DNA from: Sphingomonas sp. 32-66-10
GTDB taxonomy: Bacteria > Pseudomonadota > Alphaproteobacteria > Sphingomonadales > Sphingomonadaceae
Reading direction: 5' to 3'
DNA length: 46,878 bases
Assembly: GCA_002280565.1 (NCBI GenBank)
Contig: NCEF01000009.1
Coordinates: 1-46,878 of the forward strand
Part shown: positions 17,508-25,523 of the stretch, one piece after another
Layout of the letters: each line of letters opens with the position of its first letter
Position numbering within the stretch: position 1 is the first letter of the stretch
Notes under the pieces: model-generated
Database searches by the model: none
What the model was told of the DNA's origin: nothing
What the model saw: the letters and a program-made list of their open reading frames with translations, nothing else
Made by a program: the position numbers and the translations under genes

Positions 17508-18212
17508 TCAGGGCTTTGGGACGATGACCAGCTTGTAGGGAATATAGAGCATCACGTCAGACAGCCCCGCCCGCGTCCAAAGAACCGGCATGTTGAGCCC
17601 CTCGATCGTCACGGAATATCCGCCCCCCATCCGCTCTGCCAGCGCGCGCGCATCAGCCATCACGCTCTCTGCGATCTGCAGCCGATATTGGTCCGGACCG
17701 ACGATCGACAGCGACGAATCGCCACTGATATCCATTTGCGCGCGCCCGACTTCCGGCACAGCATCGGCATAGGCCGCGATGCGCTTTTCGGCGGTCGCGC
17801 CGCTCTCCTTGCCGCCGAGCGGCGCTTTGACCAGAAACTCGACCTTCTGGCTGTCGGGGCGGTTGTCGTTGGACAGCGTCACCTCGTCGAGATTGGCTGC
17901 GGTGAGTGGCGTCAGGATATAGTCGCCGAACGCCAGCTGCACGCCATGTTTGTCCGCCATCTCGACCGCCCGCGCCAGCATCTGGCGGATTTCGGCCCCG
18001 CGCTGCTTGGGATCGCGGGTATCTCCGCGGATCACGACTTCCTGAACCAGAAAGTCTGCGGTGCGACGCAGGCCGACCGCCGGCATATCGCGCTCATAAC
18101 TATCCTGCTCGACCCGGCTGGCGGTCACAACCACCTCCTGCGAAGCCAGGTCCTGCGCGAGAGCCGGCAGTGCCACGCCCAGCGCCAGCGCTGAAAACAA
18201 CGTCTTGAGCAC
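17508..18212 (-). CDS. Secreted SIMPL-domain protein (DUF541)
   Basis: A 234-residue periplasmic or outer-membrane-associated protein of the SIMPL family (DUF541), whose function is not settled. I chose the GTG at 18212: GGAGG lies 6 nt upstream, and it gives a clean signal peptide MLKTLFSALALGVALPALAQ. A second GTG at 18218 is too close to that site. The domain (about 25-230) shows the repeated beta-strand pattern with TASRVEQD near the start and AESVMADARALAERMGGGYS in the helical part. It lies between tsf and pyrH, two genes that are normally adjacent. Confidence 0.85.
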   Translation of the reverse strand: MLKTLFSALALGVALPALAQDLASQEVVVTASRVEQDSYERDMPAVGLRRTADFLVQEVVIRGDTRDPKQRGAEIRQMLARAVEMADKHGVQLAFGDYILTPLTAANLDEVTLSNDNRPDSQKVEFLVKAPLGGKESGATAEKRIAAYADAVPEVGRAQMDISGDSSLSIVGPDQYRLQIAESVMADARALAERMGGGYSVTIEGLNMPVLWTRAGLSDVMLYIPYKLVIVPKP

Positions 18213-18305
18213 AGCCACCCTCCCCGATCCTTTGAGGATCGAGAGCTTCTGCCTCGGCCTCCACCGAGTCAATCGGCCGACGGCATCGGGAGTACCCGCA
18301 AACAG

Positions 18306-18337
18306 AAAAGGGCGCGGCCATCGCTGGCCGCGCCCTT
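18306..18337 (-). terminator. Rho-independent terminator of rpsB-tsf
   Basis: A perfect 13-bp stem, AAGGGCGCGGCCA (18308-18320) with TGGCCGCGCCCTT (18325-18337), has a 4-base loop and is followed on the minus strand by TTTTCTG. It starts 24 nt after the tsf stop and separates rpsB-tsf from the SIMPL gene. Confidence 0.88.
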
Positions 18338-18360
18338 CTTGTTCCGAACGGGTCGAACGA

Positions 18361-19296
18361 TCAGCCAGCCGCAGCTGCGGTCGCCGCCACTTCCGCTGCG
18401 AAGTCGCTCTCTTCCTTCTCGATGCCTTCACCGAGCTGGAAGCGGACATAGTCGACCAGCGTGATCGTCGTGCCGGCGTCCTTGCCAGCCTTTGCGATCA
18501 CGTCGCCGACCGGGGTCTTGCCGTCCATGACGAACGCCTGGGTGAGCAGCGCGTTCTCTTTCTTGAACTTCTCGACCGGGCCGTTGAGGATCTTCGCAGC
18601 GACCTCGTCGGACTTGCCGACGATCTTGTCGGCATTCTTCTCGCGCAGGATCGCGGCTTCACGCTCGACCACTTCCGGATCGAGGTCCTCGACCGACAGC
18701 GCCAGCGGGAAGGCAGCGGCGATGTGCATCGCGATCTGCTTGCCCAGCGGCTCGAGCACGTCGGCGCCCGCATCCGATTCGAGCGCGACGAGCACGCCGA
18801 TCTTGCCAAGGCCCGGGGCCGCGGCGTTGTGGACGTACGGGATCACCGCGCCGTTGGTCACTTCGACCTTCTTCGCGCGACGCAGCACCTGATTCTCGCC
18901 GATCGTGGCGATGTTCGCGACGAGCACGTCTTCGATCGTGCCACCGGTGATCGACTGCGCCTTCAGCGCCTCGACATCATCGATGCCCTGCTCGAGCGCA
19001 ACACCGGTCACTTCGCGGACAAAGCCCTGGAAGATTTCGTTCTTCGCGACGAAGTCGGTCTGCGAGTTGACCTCGACGGCCACGCCCTTGGTGCCCGCAA
19101 CGGCAACGCCGACGAGACCTTCAGCCGCGGTGCGGCTCGACTTCTTGGCGGCGGCGGCCAGGCCTTTCGAACGCAGCCAGTCGCTGGCCGCTTCGATGTC
19201 GCCATTGGTTTCGGTCAGCGCCTTCTTGCAGTCCATCATGCCGGCGCCGCTCTTCTCGCGCAGTTCCTTGACGGCTGCTGCAGTGATCTCGGCCAT
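18361..19296 (-). CDS. tsf: Elongation factor Ts
   Basis: Nucleotide exchange factor for EF-Tu. The 311-residue product begins [20 protein letters not shown] then MDCKKALTE, the standard N-terminal domain, and has the core motif [16 protein letters not shown], in which TDFVAKN contacts EF-Tu. Length matches alphaproteobacterial EF-Ts. The ATG at 19296 is preferred over the frame-extending codon at 19332. It lies 105 nt after rpsB and is followed by a strong terminator. Confidence 0.97.
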   Translation of the reverse strand: MAEITAAAVKELREKSGAGMMDCKKALTETNGDIEAASDWLRSKGLAAAAKKSSRTAAEGLVGVAVAGTKGVAVEVNSQTDFVAKNEIFQGFVREVTGVALEQGIDDVEALKAQSITGGTIEDVLVANIATIGENQVLRRAKKVEVTNGAVIPYVHNAAAPGLGKIGVLVALESDAGADVLEPLGKQIAMHIAAAFPLALSVEDLDPEVVEREAAILREKNADKIVGKSDEVAAKILNGPVEKFKKENALLTQAFVMDGKTPVGDVIAKAGKDAGTTITLVDYVRFQLGEGIEKEESDFAAEVAATAAAAG

Positions 19297-19401
19297 GTTC
19301 GTATTCCTCGTGCTGTAAGCGGTTTGCTTCAAATATGGTGCGGGCGGGACAAAGCTGAAACGCCCTGCCCCGCCCCCATTACGGTTCGATGACCAGAGCG
19401 C

Positions 19402-20259
19402 TTACGCGTCGATCTGACGCTCGCCCTCGGCAGCGGTTTCCGGCTCGGTCGAGGCGGCCGGGGCTTCCGGCTCGGCCGCGACGGCAGGGGCCGGCTCGGC
19501 CGCAATCGGCTCAGCCAGCGCTGCTTCGACCGGCGGCACTTCGGCCGCGCCGAAATCGCCGCTGCTCATCTGCGCCTGGTTGTTGCCGCGGGTCGCCGCA
19601 ATGGCGACCGCTTCGCAGTACAGGCGGATCGCGCGGCTGGCGTCGTCATTCGCCGGAACCGGGAATGCGATGCCGTCGGGCGACACGTTCGAGTCGAGGA
19701 TCGCGACGACCGGGATGCCGAGGGTGTTGGCTTCCTTGATCGCCAGCTCTTCCTTGTTCGCGTCGATCACGAACATGATGTCGGGAACGCCGCCCATGTC
19801 GCGGATGCCGCCGAGCGACAGCTCGAGCTTGTCCTTCTCACGGGTCAGGTTCAGCACTTCCTTCTTGGTCAGGCCGTGCGTGTCACCCGACAGCTGCTCT
19901 TCCAGCGTCTTGAGGCGCTTGATCGAGTTGCTGATCGTCTTCCAGTTGGTGAGCATGCCGCCCAGCCAGCGATGGTTGACGAAATGCTGGTTCGACTTGC
20001 GCGCCGCCTCGGCAATCGCGTCCTGCGCCTGGCGCTTGGTGCCGACGAACAGCACCTTACCGCCCGAAGCGACGGTCGAGCTGATGAACTCGAGCGCACG
20101 TGCGAACAGCGGCACGGTCTGCGACAGGTCGATGATGTGAACGCCGTTGCGGTCGCCGAAGATATACGGCTTCATCTTCGGGTTCCAGCGATGGGTCTGG
20201 TGACCGAAGTGCGCGCCCGATTCGAGCAACTGCTGCATAGAGACGACAGGTGCCGCCAT
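19402..20259 (-). CDS. rpsB: 30S ribosomal protein S2
   Basis: The 285-residue product starts [20 protein letters not shown] then [15 protein letters not shown] and carries the S2 signatures [20 protein letters not shown] and [20 protein letters not shown]. After about residue 240 it has an Ala/Glu/Pro-rich tail, a common extension in alphaproteobacteria. The ATG at 20259 has AAGGA 9 nt upstream. The gap to tsf contains a short GC-rich hairpin (19342-19348 with 19369-19375) that might tune downstream expression. Confidence 0.97.
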   Translation of the reverse strand: MAAPVVSMQQLLESGAHFGHQTHRWNPKMKPYIFGDRNGVHIIDLSQTVPLFARALEFISSTVASGGKVLFVGTKRQAQDAIAEAARKSNQHFVNHRWLGGMLTNWKTISNSIKRLKTLEEQLSGDTHGLTKKEVLNLTREKDKLELSLGGIRDMGGVPDIMFVIDANKEELAIKEANTLGIPVVAILDSNVSPDGIAFPVPANDDASRAIRLYCEAVAIAATRGNNQAQMSSGDFGAAEVPPVEAALAEPIAAEPAPAVAAEPEAPAASTEPETAAEGERQIDA

Positions 20260-20417
20260 AGGGATAATTCCTTCCGGTTGAGCCTCTGGGAAGCGAGTGA
20301 CCGAAGGCCGTGACGGCCCGCAGCACCGGGTTATGTTGCTTCCCATGCGGGGTTGAGTGGGGCGCGCTTAGTCGAGAATGCAGCGGAGCGCAAGAGAACA
20401 AAAGCGGATTACAGCGC

Positions 20418-20447
20418 TTGACAGCTGGAACGTTAATGGAACATAAA
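20418..20447 (+). promoter_or_regulatory. Candidate promoter of the small membrane protein gene
   Basis: A perfect -35 TTGACA (20418-20423) is followed 18 nt later by CATAAA (20442-20447), which matches four of six bases of TATAAT. Transcription would start near 20454, about 85 nt before the ATG at 20538. The spacer contains a LexA-type box. rpsB reads the other way from the same intergenic region. Confidence 0.5.
20428..20442 (+). promoter_or_regulatory. Candidate LexA (SOS) operator
   Basis: GAACGTTAATGGAAC is an exact match to the direct-repeat operator GAAC-N7-GAAC used by alphaproteobacterial LexA. It lies inside the -35/-10 spacer of the plus-strand promoter, where a bound repressor would block RNA polymerase. 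The recA operator in this same window (GAACAAGTGCAGAAC at 35651) has the same architecture. A chance match somewhere in 47 kb is possible; the placement is what makes it persuasive. Confidence 0.6.
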
Positions 20448-20537
20448 GGGTTCACACGGCGGACAGGGAACCTTGCCCGCGCTTAGGCGTCAGGAATCGT
20501 CAGGATTCCAGTCGCTTAGGGAGAATCCGGGAGGCCA

Positions 20538-20756
20538 ATGATGGTTGCTGTTCTTGCCACGCTGCTGTTCACCACGGCGTTCGCCGTGTCGATCTGGGCG
20601 ATGTTCACCACGATTGCACCGCGCCTAGACTATATGCGCGCCCTGCTGCGCGGCGACTTGGTGCCCGCGCTCGCCCCGGTTCAGGCGCCGCGCGTCCGCG
20701 CTACGCTGCGGGCGGCACCCCGGCAGATTTCGGCGCCGCTGCGGGCCGCGGCATAG
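20538..20756 (+). CDS. Small single-pass membrane protein, probably SOS-regulated
   Basis: A 72-residue protein of no family I can name. Residues 2-26 form one hydrophobic helix (VAVLATLLFTTAFAVSIWAM), followed by an arginine-rich, Pro/Ala-rich tail that should lie in the cytoplasm by the positive-inside rule. GGGAGG stands upstream; its spacing favours the second ATG at 20541, giving 71 residues. The promoter in front carries a LexA-type box. Its last 56 nt overlap the 3' end of pssA on the other strand. By analogy, small SOS-induced membrane proteins such as Caulobacter SidA block division, but nothing in the sequence proves that role here. Confidence 0.65.
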   Translation: MMVAVLATLLFTTAFAVSIWAMFTTIAPRLDYMRALLRGDLVPALAPVQAPRVRATLRAAPRQISAPLRAAA

Positions 20757-21492
20757 TCCGCGCATAGGATCGCGCGCTGAACGGCAGCGTCGCGAGATAG
20801 GCAAGGCAGATGAAGGTCAGGGTCTGCCACGGCGCGGTGACCAGCGCGGCGGCAAGGATGACGACGACGACCAGTGCCTCGAACCGCACATGCCGGCGCA
20901 AACGTAGCGATTTCCAAGAATAGGTGGCGATGCTCGACACCATCAACAGGCCGACAAATGCAACCCATGGCGCGACGATCCATGGCGAGCGCGCGATCGG
21001 TTCCTCGCTCCACAGCCAGACATAGATTGGCAGCATCGCCAGCGCCGCACCGGCGGGTGCCGGAATGCCGGTCAGGAACCCAGCCAGCTTGCGCGGCTGG
21101 ACCTCGTTATCGAGCTGCGAATTGAACCGGGCGAGCCGCAGCGCACAGAATACCGCATAGAGTAGCGCAACGATCCAGCCGAGCTTCGGAACGGTCATCA
21201 GCGACCACAGATAGAGGATCAGCGCCGGGGCGACGCCGAACGAGATCGCATCGGACAGGCTGTCGAGCTCCGCGCCAAAGCGGCTCTCCGCCCGCACCAT
21301 CCGCGCTACCTGGCCATCGATGCCATCGAGCGCGCCGGCCAGCATGACCATCAAAACCGCCCGCTCCCACTCTTCGCCGATGGCAAAGCGGATTCCGGTC
21401 AGGCCAGCGCACAATGCCAGCGCGGTCACTGCATTCGGCGCAACCGCGCGCAGCGGGAGGCCGCGCATCTGCCGGCGCGGGCGCAAGCTCAT
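20701..21492 (-). CDS. pssA: CDP-diacylglycerol--serine O-phosphatidyltransferase
   Basis: Makes phosphatidylserine from CDP-diacylglycerol and serine in the inner membrane. The 263-residue polytopic protein contains the full CDP-alcohol phosphotransferase motif: D56, D59-G60, A63-R64, G73, D77, D81. The ATG at 21492 overlaps the psd stop by 4 nt, so the pair makes phosphatidylethanolamine in two coupled steps. The C-terminal Pro/Ala tail is encoded antisense to the end of the small membrane protein gene. Confidence 0.94.
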   Translation of the reverse strand: MSLRPRRQMRGLPLRAVAPNAVTALALCAGLTGIRFAIGEEWERAVLMVMLAGALDGIDGQVARMVRAESRFGAELDSLSDAISFGVAPALILYLWSLMTVPKLGWIVALLYAVFCALRLARFNSQLDNEVQPRKLAGFLTGIPAPAGAALAMLPIYVWLWSEEPIARSPWIVAPWVAFVGLLMVSSIATYSWKSLRLRRHVRFEALVVVVILAAALVTAPWQTLTFICLAYLATLPFSARSYARTMPRPAAAPKSAGVPPAA

Positions 21493-22220
21493 TGCGCCAC
21501 GCCCTGCGCCGCGACGCCCCCCTTGAGGCCGACGAGCGTTTCGCCGGCCAGGCAACGCTGGCCCAGCGCTACCTGCGGGGCATAGTCATCGGGCAAGAAC
21601 ACGTCGACACGGCTGCCAAAGCGGATCAGGCCAAAGCGCTGCCCCCCTGCGACGATGTCGCCCGGCTTGACGAAGGTAACGATGCGCCGCGCGACAAGGC
21701 CCGCAATCTGGGTGAAACCGACGCGGGTGCCGTCATGCGTCTCCATGACGAAATGCTGGCGCTCATTCTCATCGCTCGCCTTGTCGAGGTCGGCGTTGAG
21801 GAATTTGCCGGCGATATAGACGACCTGACGGATCGTCCCGGCCATCGGGGTGCGGTTGATATGGACGTCGAACACGGACATGAAGATCGAAACGCGCACC
21901 CGCATCGCTTCGTTCAATCCCTCCGGTCCGGCGATCTCGCGCGGTACCGGCACGCGTTCGATCATCGTCACCAATCCATCGGCGGGCGAGATAATCATCC
22001 CCGGCCCCTGCGGCGTTACGCGGATCGGGTCACGGAAGAAGGCCGCGACCCAGATCGTCACGCCGATCAAGGCGAAACCAAGCTCGTCCCAGATCGCGAA
22101 CAGGAACAGGATGGTGATCGCCGCGGAGATCAGCACATATTTGCGACCCTCCGGATGGACCGAGGGAAATCGCCACTTGACGGTGTTGGTGACGGCGGGC
22201 GGGGTATCGAGTGAAGCCAT
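21489..22220 (-). CDS. psd: Phosphatidylserine decarboxylase (short, alphaproteobacterial type)
   Basis: Decarboxylates phosphatidylserine to phosphatidylethanolamine. The 243-residue proenzyme has an N-terminal membrane segment (about 28-62), [28 protein letters not shown] and the self-cleavage site [11 protein letters not shown], where Gly202-Ser203 would yield the pyruvoyl group on the small alpha chain. The ATG at 22220 is right for the short family; the open frame continuing to 23630 is antisense to icd and is not coding. pssA follows with a 4-nt overlap. Confidence 0.94.
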   Translation of the reverse strand: MASLDTPPAVTNTVKWRFPSVHPEGRKYVLISAAITILFLFAIWDELGFALIGVTIWVAAFFRDPIRVTPQGPGMIISPADGLVTMIERVPVPREIAGPEGLNEAMRVRVSIFMSVFDVHINRTPMAGTIRQVVYIAGKFLNADLDKASDENERQHFVMETHDGTRVGFTQIAGLVARRIVTFVKPGDIVAGGQRFGLIRFGSRVDVFLPDDYAPQVALGQRCLAGETLVGLKGGVAAQGVAQ

Positions 22221-22295
22221 GGCCCGGGGTCTAGCTGTGCCATCCGCGCAACACAATCCTGCGTGGTGTGCGCCGATACCGGTGTCTGCCATAGC

Positions 22296-22324
22296 TTGAT
22301 CACGCGCGCGCTTGCTCCTAGACG
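22296..22324 (+). promoter_or_regulatory. Candidate icd promoter
   Basis: TTGATC (22296-22301) and TAGACG (22319-22324) are separated by 17 nt, upstream of icd and downstream of the divergent psd start. The -35 is good and the -10 poor. No operator is recognised. Confidence 0.3.
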
Positions 22325-22367
22325 CTCGGCCAAACCCTTCCTCCCGGATATGAACAGGAAAGCGAGC

Positions 22368-23591
22368 ATGGCGAAGATCAAGGTCAAAAACCCCGTCGTC
22401 GAGATTGATGGCGACGAAATGACGCGGATCATCTGGGAATGGATCCGTGAGCGCCTGATCAAGCCCTATCTCGACATCGACCTCAAATATTACGACCTCA
22501 GCGTCGAGAAGCGCGACGAAACCAACGACCAGATCACGATCGATGCCGCCCACGCGATCAAGGAATATGGCGTCGGCGTGAAGTGCGCGACGATCACCCC
22601 CGACGAACAGCGCGTCGAGGAATTCAACCTCAAGGAAATGTGGAAGTCGCCCAACGGCACGATCCGCAACATCCTGGGCGGTGTCGTGTTCCGCGAACCC
22701 ATCGTGATCAGCAACGTGCCGCGCCTGATCCCGGGCTGGACCAAGCCGATCGTTGTCGGCCGTCACGCCTTTGGCGACCAGTATCGCGCCACCGACTTCA
22801 AGGTTCCGGGCGCGGGCAAGCTGCGCCTCGTGTTCGAGGGCGAAGACGGTCAGGTGATCGACCGCGAAGTGTTCAACTTCCCCGGTTCGGGCGTCGCGAT
22901 GGCGATGTACAATCTCGACGATTCGATCCGCGATTTCGCGCGTGCGTCGTTCAACTATGGCCTCAACCTCGGCTGGCCGGTCTATCTCTCGACCAAGAAC
23001 ACGATCCTCAAGGCCTATGACGGCCGCTTCAAGGACCTGTTCCAGGAAGTGTTCGAGACCGAAGGCTTCGATGCCAAGTTCAAGGACGCCGGCATCGTCT
23101 ATGAGCATCGCCTGATCGATGACATGGTCGCCTCTGCGCTGAAGTGGAGCGGCGAGTTCGTGTGGGCGTGCAAGAATTATGACGGCGACGTCCAGTCGGA
23201 TCAGGTCGCACAGGGCTTCGGCTCGCTCGGCCTGATGACCTCGGTCCTGCTCTCGCCCGACGGCAAGACGGTCGAGGCAGAAGCGGCGCACGGCACCGTC
23301 ACCCGCCACTATCGCCAGCATCAGCAGGGCAAGGCGACCTCGACCAACCCGATCGCGTCGATCTTCGCCTGGACCGGCGGCCTCAAGTTCCGCGGCAAGT
23401 TCGACGACACGCCGGAAGTCACCAAGTTTGCCGAGACGCTGGAGCGCGTGTGCATCCAGACCGTCGAGAGCGGCAAGATGACCAAGGACCTCGCGCTGCT
23501 GATCGGCCCCGATCAGCCGTGGATGACCACCGAGCAGTTCTTCGAGGCGATCCGCCAGAACCTCGAGACCGAAATGGCCAGCTGGGCGTAA
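22368..23591 (+). CDS. icd: NADP-dependent isocitrate dehydrogenase
   Basis: Oxidative decarboxylation of isocitrate to 2-oxoglutarate in the TCA cycle. The 407-residue protein is the homodimeric type related to eukaryotic NADP enzymes: [20 protein letters not shown] at the start, the substrate region [13 protein letters not shown], the metal region [10 protein letters not shown] and [18 protein letters not shown] near the NADP site. The ATG at 22368 has AGGAA upstream and matches family N-termini; an earlier ATG at 22350 is less likely. A strong terminator follows. Confidence 0.97.
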   Translation: MAKIKVKNPVVEIDGDEMTRIIWEWIRERLIKPYLDIDLKYYDLSVEKRDETNDQITIDAAHAIKEYGVGVKCATITPDEQRVEEFNLKEMWKSPNGTIRNILGGVVFREPIVISNVPRLIPGWTKPIVVGRHAFGDQYRATDFKVPGAGKLRLVFEGEDGQVIDREVFNFPGSGVAMAMYNLDDSIRDFARASFNYGLNLGWPVYLSTKNTILKAYDGRFKDLFQEVFETEGFDAKFKDAGIVYEHRLIDDMVASALKWSGEFVWACKNYDGDVQSDQVAQGFGSLGLMTSVLLSPDGKTVEAEAAHGTVTRHYRQHQQGKATSTNPIASIFAWTGGLKFRGKFDDTPEVTKFAETLERVCIQTVESGKMTKDLALLIGPDQPWMTTEQFFEAIRQNLETEMASWA

Positions 23592-23612
23592 GCCCCACTG
23601 CCACCGGCAGTC

Positions 23613-23648
23613 GAAAGGGCCGCGTTCCATACGGGACGCGGCCTTTTC
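23613..23648 (+). terminator. Rho-independent terminator of icd
   Basis: A 16-bp stem, 23613-23628 with 23633-23648, including two G-U pairs, has a 4-base loop ATAC and runs into CCTTTTCATT. It begins 22 nt after the icd stop. Confidence 0.85.
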
Positions 23649-23732
23649 ATTGCCAGCGATACAAGCGGGTTCATCCTACCGCATCGCACAAGGACGGTGA
23701 CAAATTGTTTCGCCGCCCGCTAGGATGCCGTC

Positions 23733-25523
23733 ATGGCCCTTGACCTGACCAATAGCGGATTCAGCGACGCGCTGGTGATCCTTGGCGCGGCGGGGATTGT
23801 TATCCCGGCCTTCACCCGCTTCCGGATCAGCCCGGTGATCGGCTTCATCCTGGTCGGCGCGCTGGTCGGTCCGGCGGGTCTTGGTCAACTGGTCGAACAC
23901 TTTCCCTGGCTGTTCTACTTCACCATCTCGGACCCCGCGTCGATCGAGCCCTTTGCCGAACTAGGCATCATCCTGCTGCTCTTTTCGATTGGCCTCGAGC
24001 TGTCGTTCAAACGCCTGTGGACGATGCGCGGCCTGGTCTTTGGGGTCGGCGCGGCGGAACTGCTCGGCGCGGGCGCACTGATCGCAACTGGCCTATATGT
24101 CATGGGTCAGCCCTGGACCGGGGCGATGGGGCTTGGCCTGGCGCTTGCGATGTCGTCGACCGCGTTAGTCCTGCCGATCGCCGGAACAACCAGCGCGGTT
24201 GGCAAGTCGGCGCTTGCGATGTTGCTGTTCGAGGATCTGGCGCTGGTGCCGATCGTGTTCCTGCTCGCGGCCCTTGCCCCCGCTGCAGCCGATGCAGGGG
24301 TCGGCGATTTCGCGATGACGCTGCTGCGCGGCGGCGTGGTCGTCGCGTTGCTGTTCGTCGGCGGCCGCTTCTTCCTGCCCCGGCTATTCGCTCAGGCCGC
24401 ACGCACCAAGTCGCCCGAACTGTTCCTCGCCGCCAGCCTGCTGGTCGTCATCGTCGCCAGCCTCGCCACCACCGTGGTCGGCCTGTCGCCGATCGTCGGC
24501 GCCCTGCTCGCCGGGTTGCTGATCGCCGAGACCGACTATCACAGCGAGGTCGAGGTGATCACGGCCCCGTTCAAGGGGTTGGCGCTCGGCGTGTTCCTGA
24601 TCACCGTTGGCATGCGGCTCGATCTGCGGATGATCATGCAGGACTGGGCGTTGCTGCTCGCCGCGATCCTCGGCGTGATGGCGATCAAGGTCGGCGTGAC
24701 CATGGCGCTGCTCAAGCTATCCGGCGCGCGCACCGGCACTGCGGCAGAGGCCGGGGTACTGATGGCAAGCCCCTCGGAAACCACGCTGATCGTCCTCGGC
24801 GTCGCCGCCGCCGCTGGCTTGATCCAGCCTTCAACTGCGGCATTCTGGACCACGGTCACCGCGATCGGCCTGACAATTACCCCCCTGCTCGCTCAGGCCG
24901 GGCGCTTTGCGTCGCGCAAGATTGAGGAGCGCGACGGCGTGCGCAGCGACGCGAGCGCGGAAGAGGTCGTCCCTGGCGGCACCGTGATCATCGGCTTCGG
25001 CCGCGTCGGTCGTACCGTCGCCGACATGCTGCGCGCGCACGACAAGCCCTATGTGGCGGTCGACGCCGATATCGACGGAGTCGCCGCGGCACGGCGTGAG
25101 GGGTATAGCGTCGTGTTCGGCGACGTCGCGCGCGCCGAATTGGTCGATCGCTTGCGCCTCGGCCATGCCAAGGCGCTGATCCTGACGATGGACGATCCGG
25201 TGCTGACGGTGCGCCTGACCCGTCGGGTGCGCAGCTGGGTGCCGCACATCCCGATCATTGCCCGAGCCCGCGACGCCACCCACGCCGCCGAACTGTACAA
25301 GGCAGGCGCGACCGATGCGGTCCCGGAGACACTCGAAAGCTCACTGCAACTGGCCGAGGCGGCACTTGTCGACCTTGGCGTCGCGGTCGGCCCGGTAATC
25401 GCATCGATCCACGAAAAGCGCGACGAAATGCGCAAGTCGATCAAGGAAGCCGCCGGCCTGGAACGCGAACCGCGCATTCGGCGCGTGCGGCAGGGCGAAG
25501 CCGAGGGCGGAAGCGTCAGCTGA
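23733..25523 (+). CDS. KefB-type monovalent cation:proton antiporter (CPA2 family)
   Basis: A 596-residue inner-membrane exchanger, probably for K+ and H+. About 12 helices (10-395) form the Na/H exchanger domain, including SSTALVLPI and LFEDLALVPIV (acidic E167-D168 typical of CPA2). A cytoplasmic TrkA-N/RCK domain follows (415-535) with the NAD-type GFGRVG (421-426). It lacks a TrkA-C domain. AGGA stands 7 nt before the ATG. The gene ends inside the 3' end of the convergent DUF885 gene (8 nt overlap). Ion specificity cannot be set from sequence. Confidence 0.9.
   Translation: MALDLTNSGFSDALVILGAAGIVIPAFTRFRISPVIGFILVGALVGPAGLGQLVEHFPWLFYFTISDPASIEPFAELGIILLLFSIGLELSFKRLWTMRGLVFGVGAAELLGAGALIATGLYVMGQPWTGAMGLGLALAMSSTALVLPIAGTTSAVGKSALAMLLFEDLALVPIVFLLAALAPAAADAGVGDFAMTLLRGGVVVALLFVGGRFFLPRLFAQAARTKSPELFLAASLLVVIVASLATTVVGLSPIVGALLAGLLIAETDYHSEVEVITAPFKGLALGVFLITVGMRLDLRMIMQDWALLLAAILGVMAIKVGVTMALLKLSGARTGTAAEAGVLMASPSETTLIVLGVAAAAGLIQPSTAAFWTTVTAIGLTITPLLAQAGRFASRKIEERDGVRSDASAEEVVPGGTVIIGFGRVGRTVADMLRAHDKPYVAVDADIDGVAAARREGYSVVFGDVARAELVDRLRLGHAKALILTMDDPVLTVRLTRRVRSWVPHIPIIARARDATHAAELYKAGATDAVPETLESSLQLAEAALVDLGVAVGPVIASIHEKRDEMRKSIKEAAGLEREPRIRRVRQGEAEGGSVS

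Noticed and set aside
18346-18358. GAAC-N5-GAAC near the rpsB-tsf terminator, a possible third SOS box
   Set aside because: The gap is 5 rather than 7 nt and it lies downstream of tsf, not in a promoter.
22221-23630. Upstream extension of the psd frame across 1.4 kb
   Set aside because: It is antisense to icd, which is full length and well conserved. The psd family is short and starts at the ATG at 22220.
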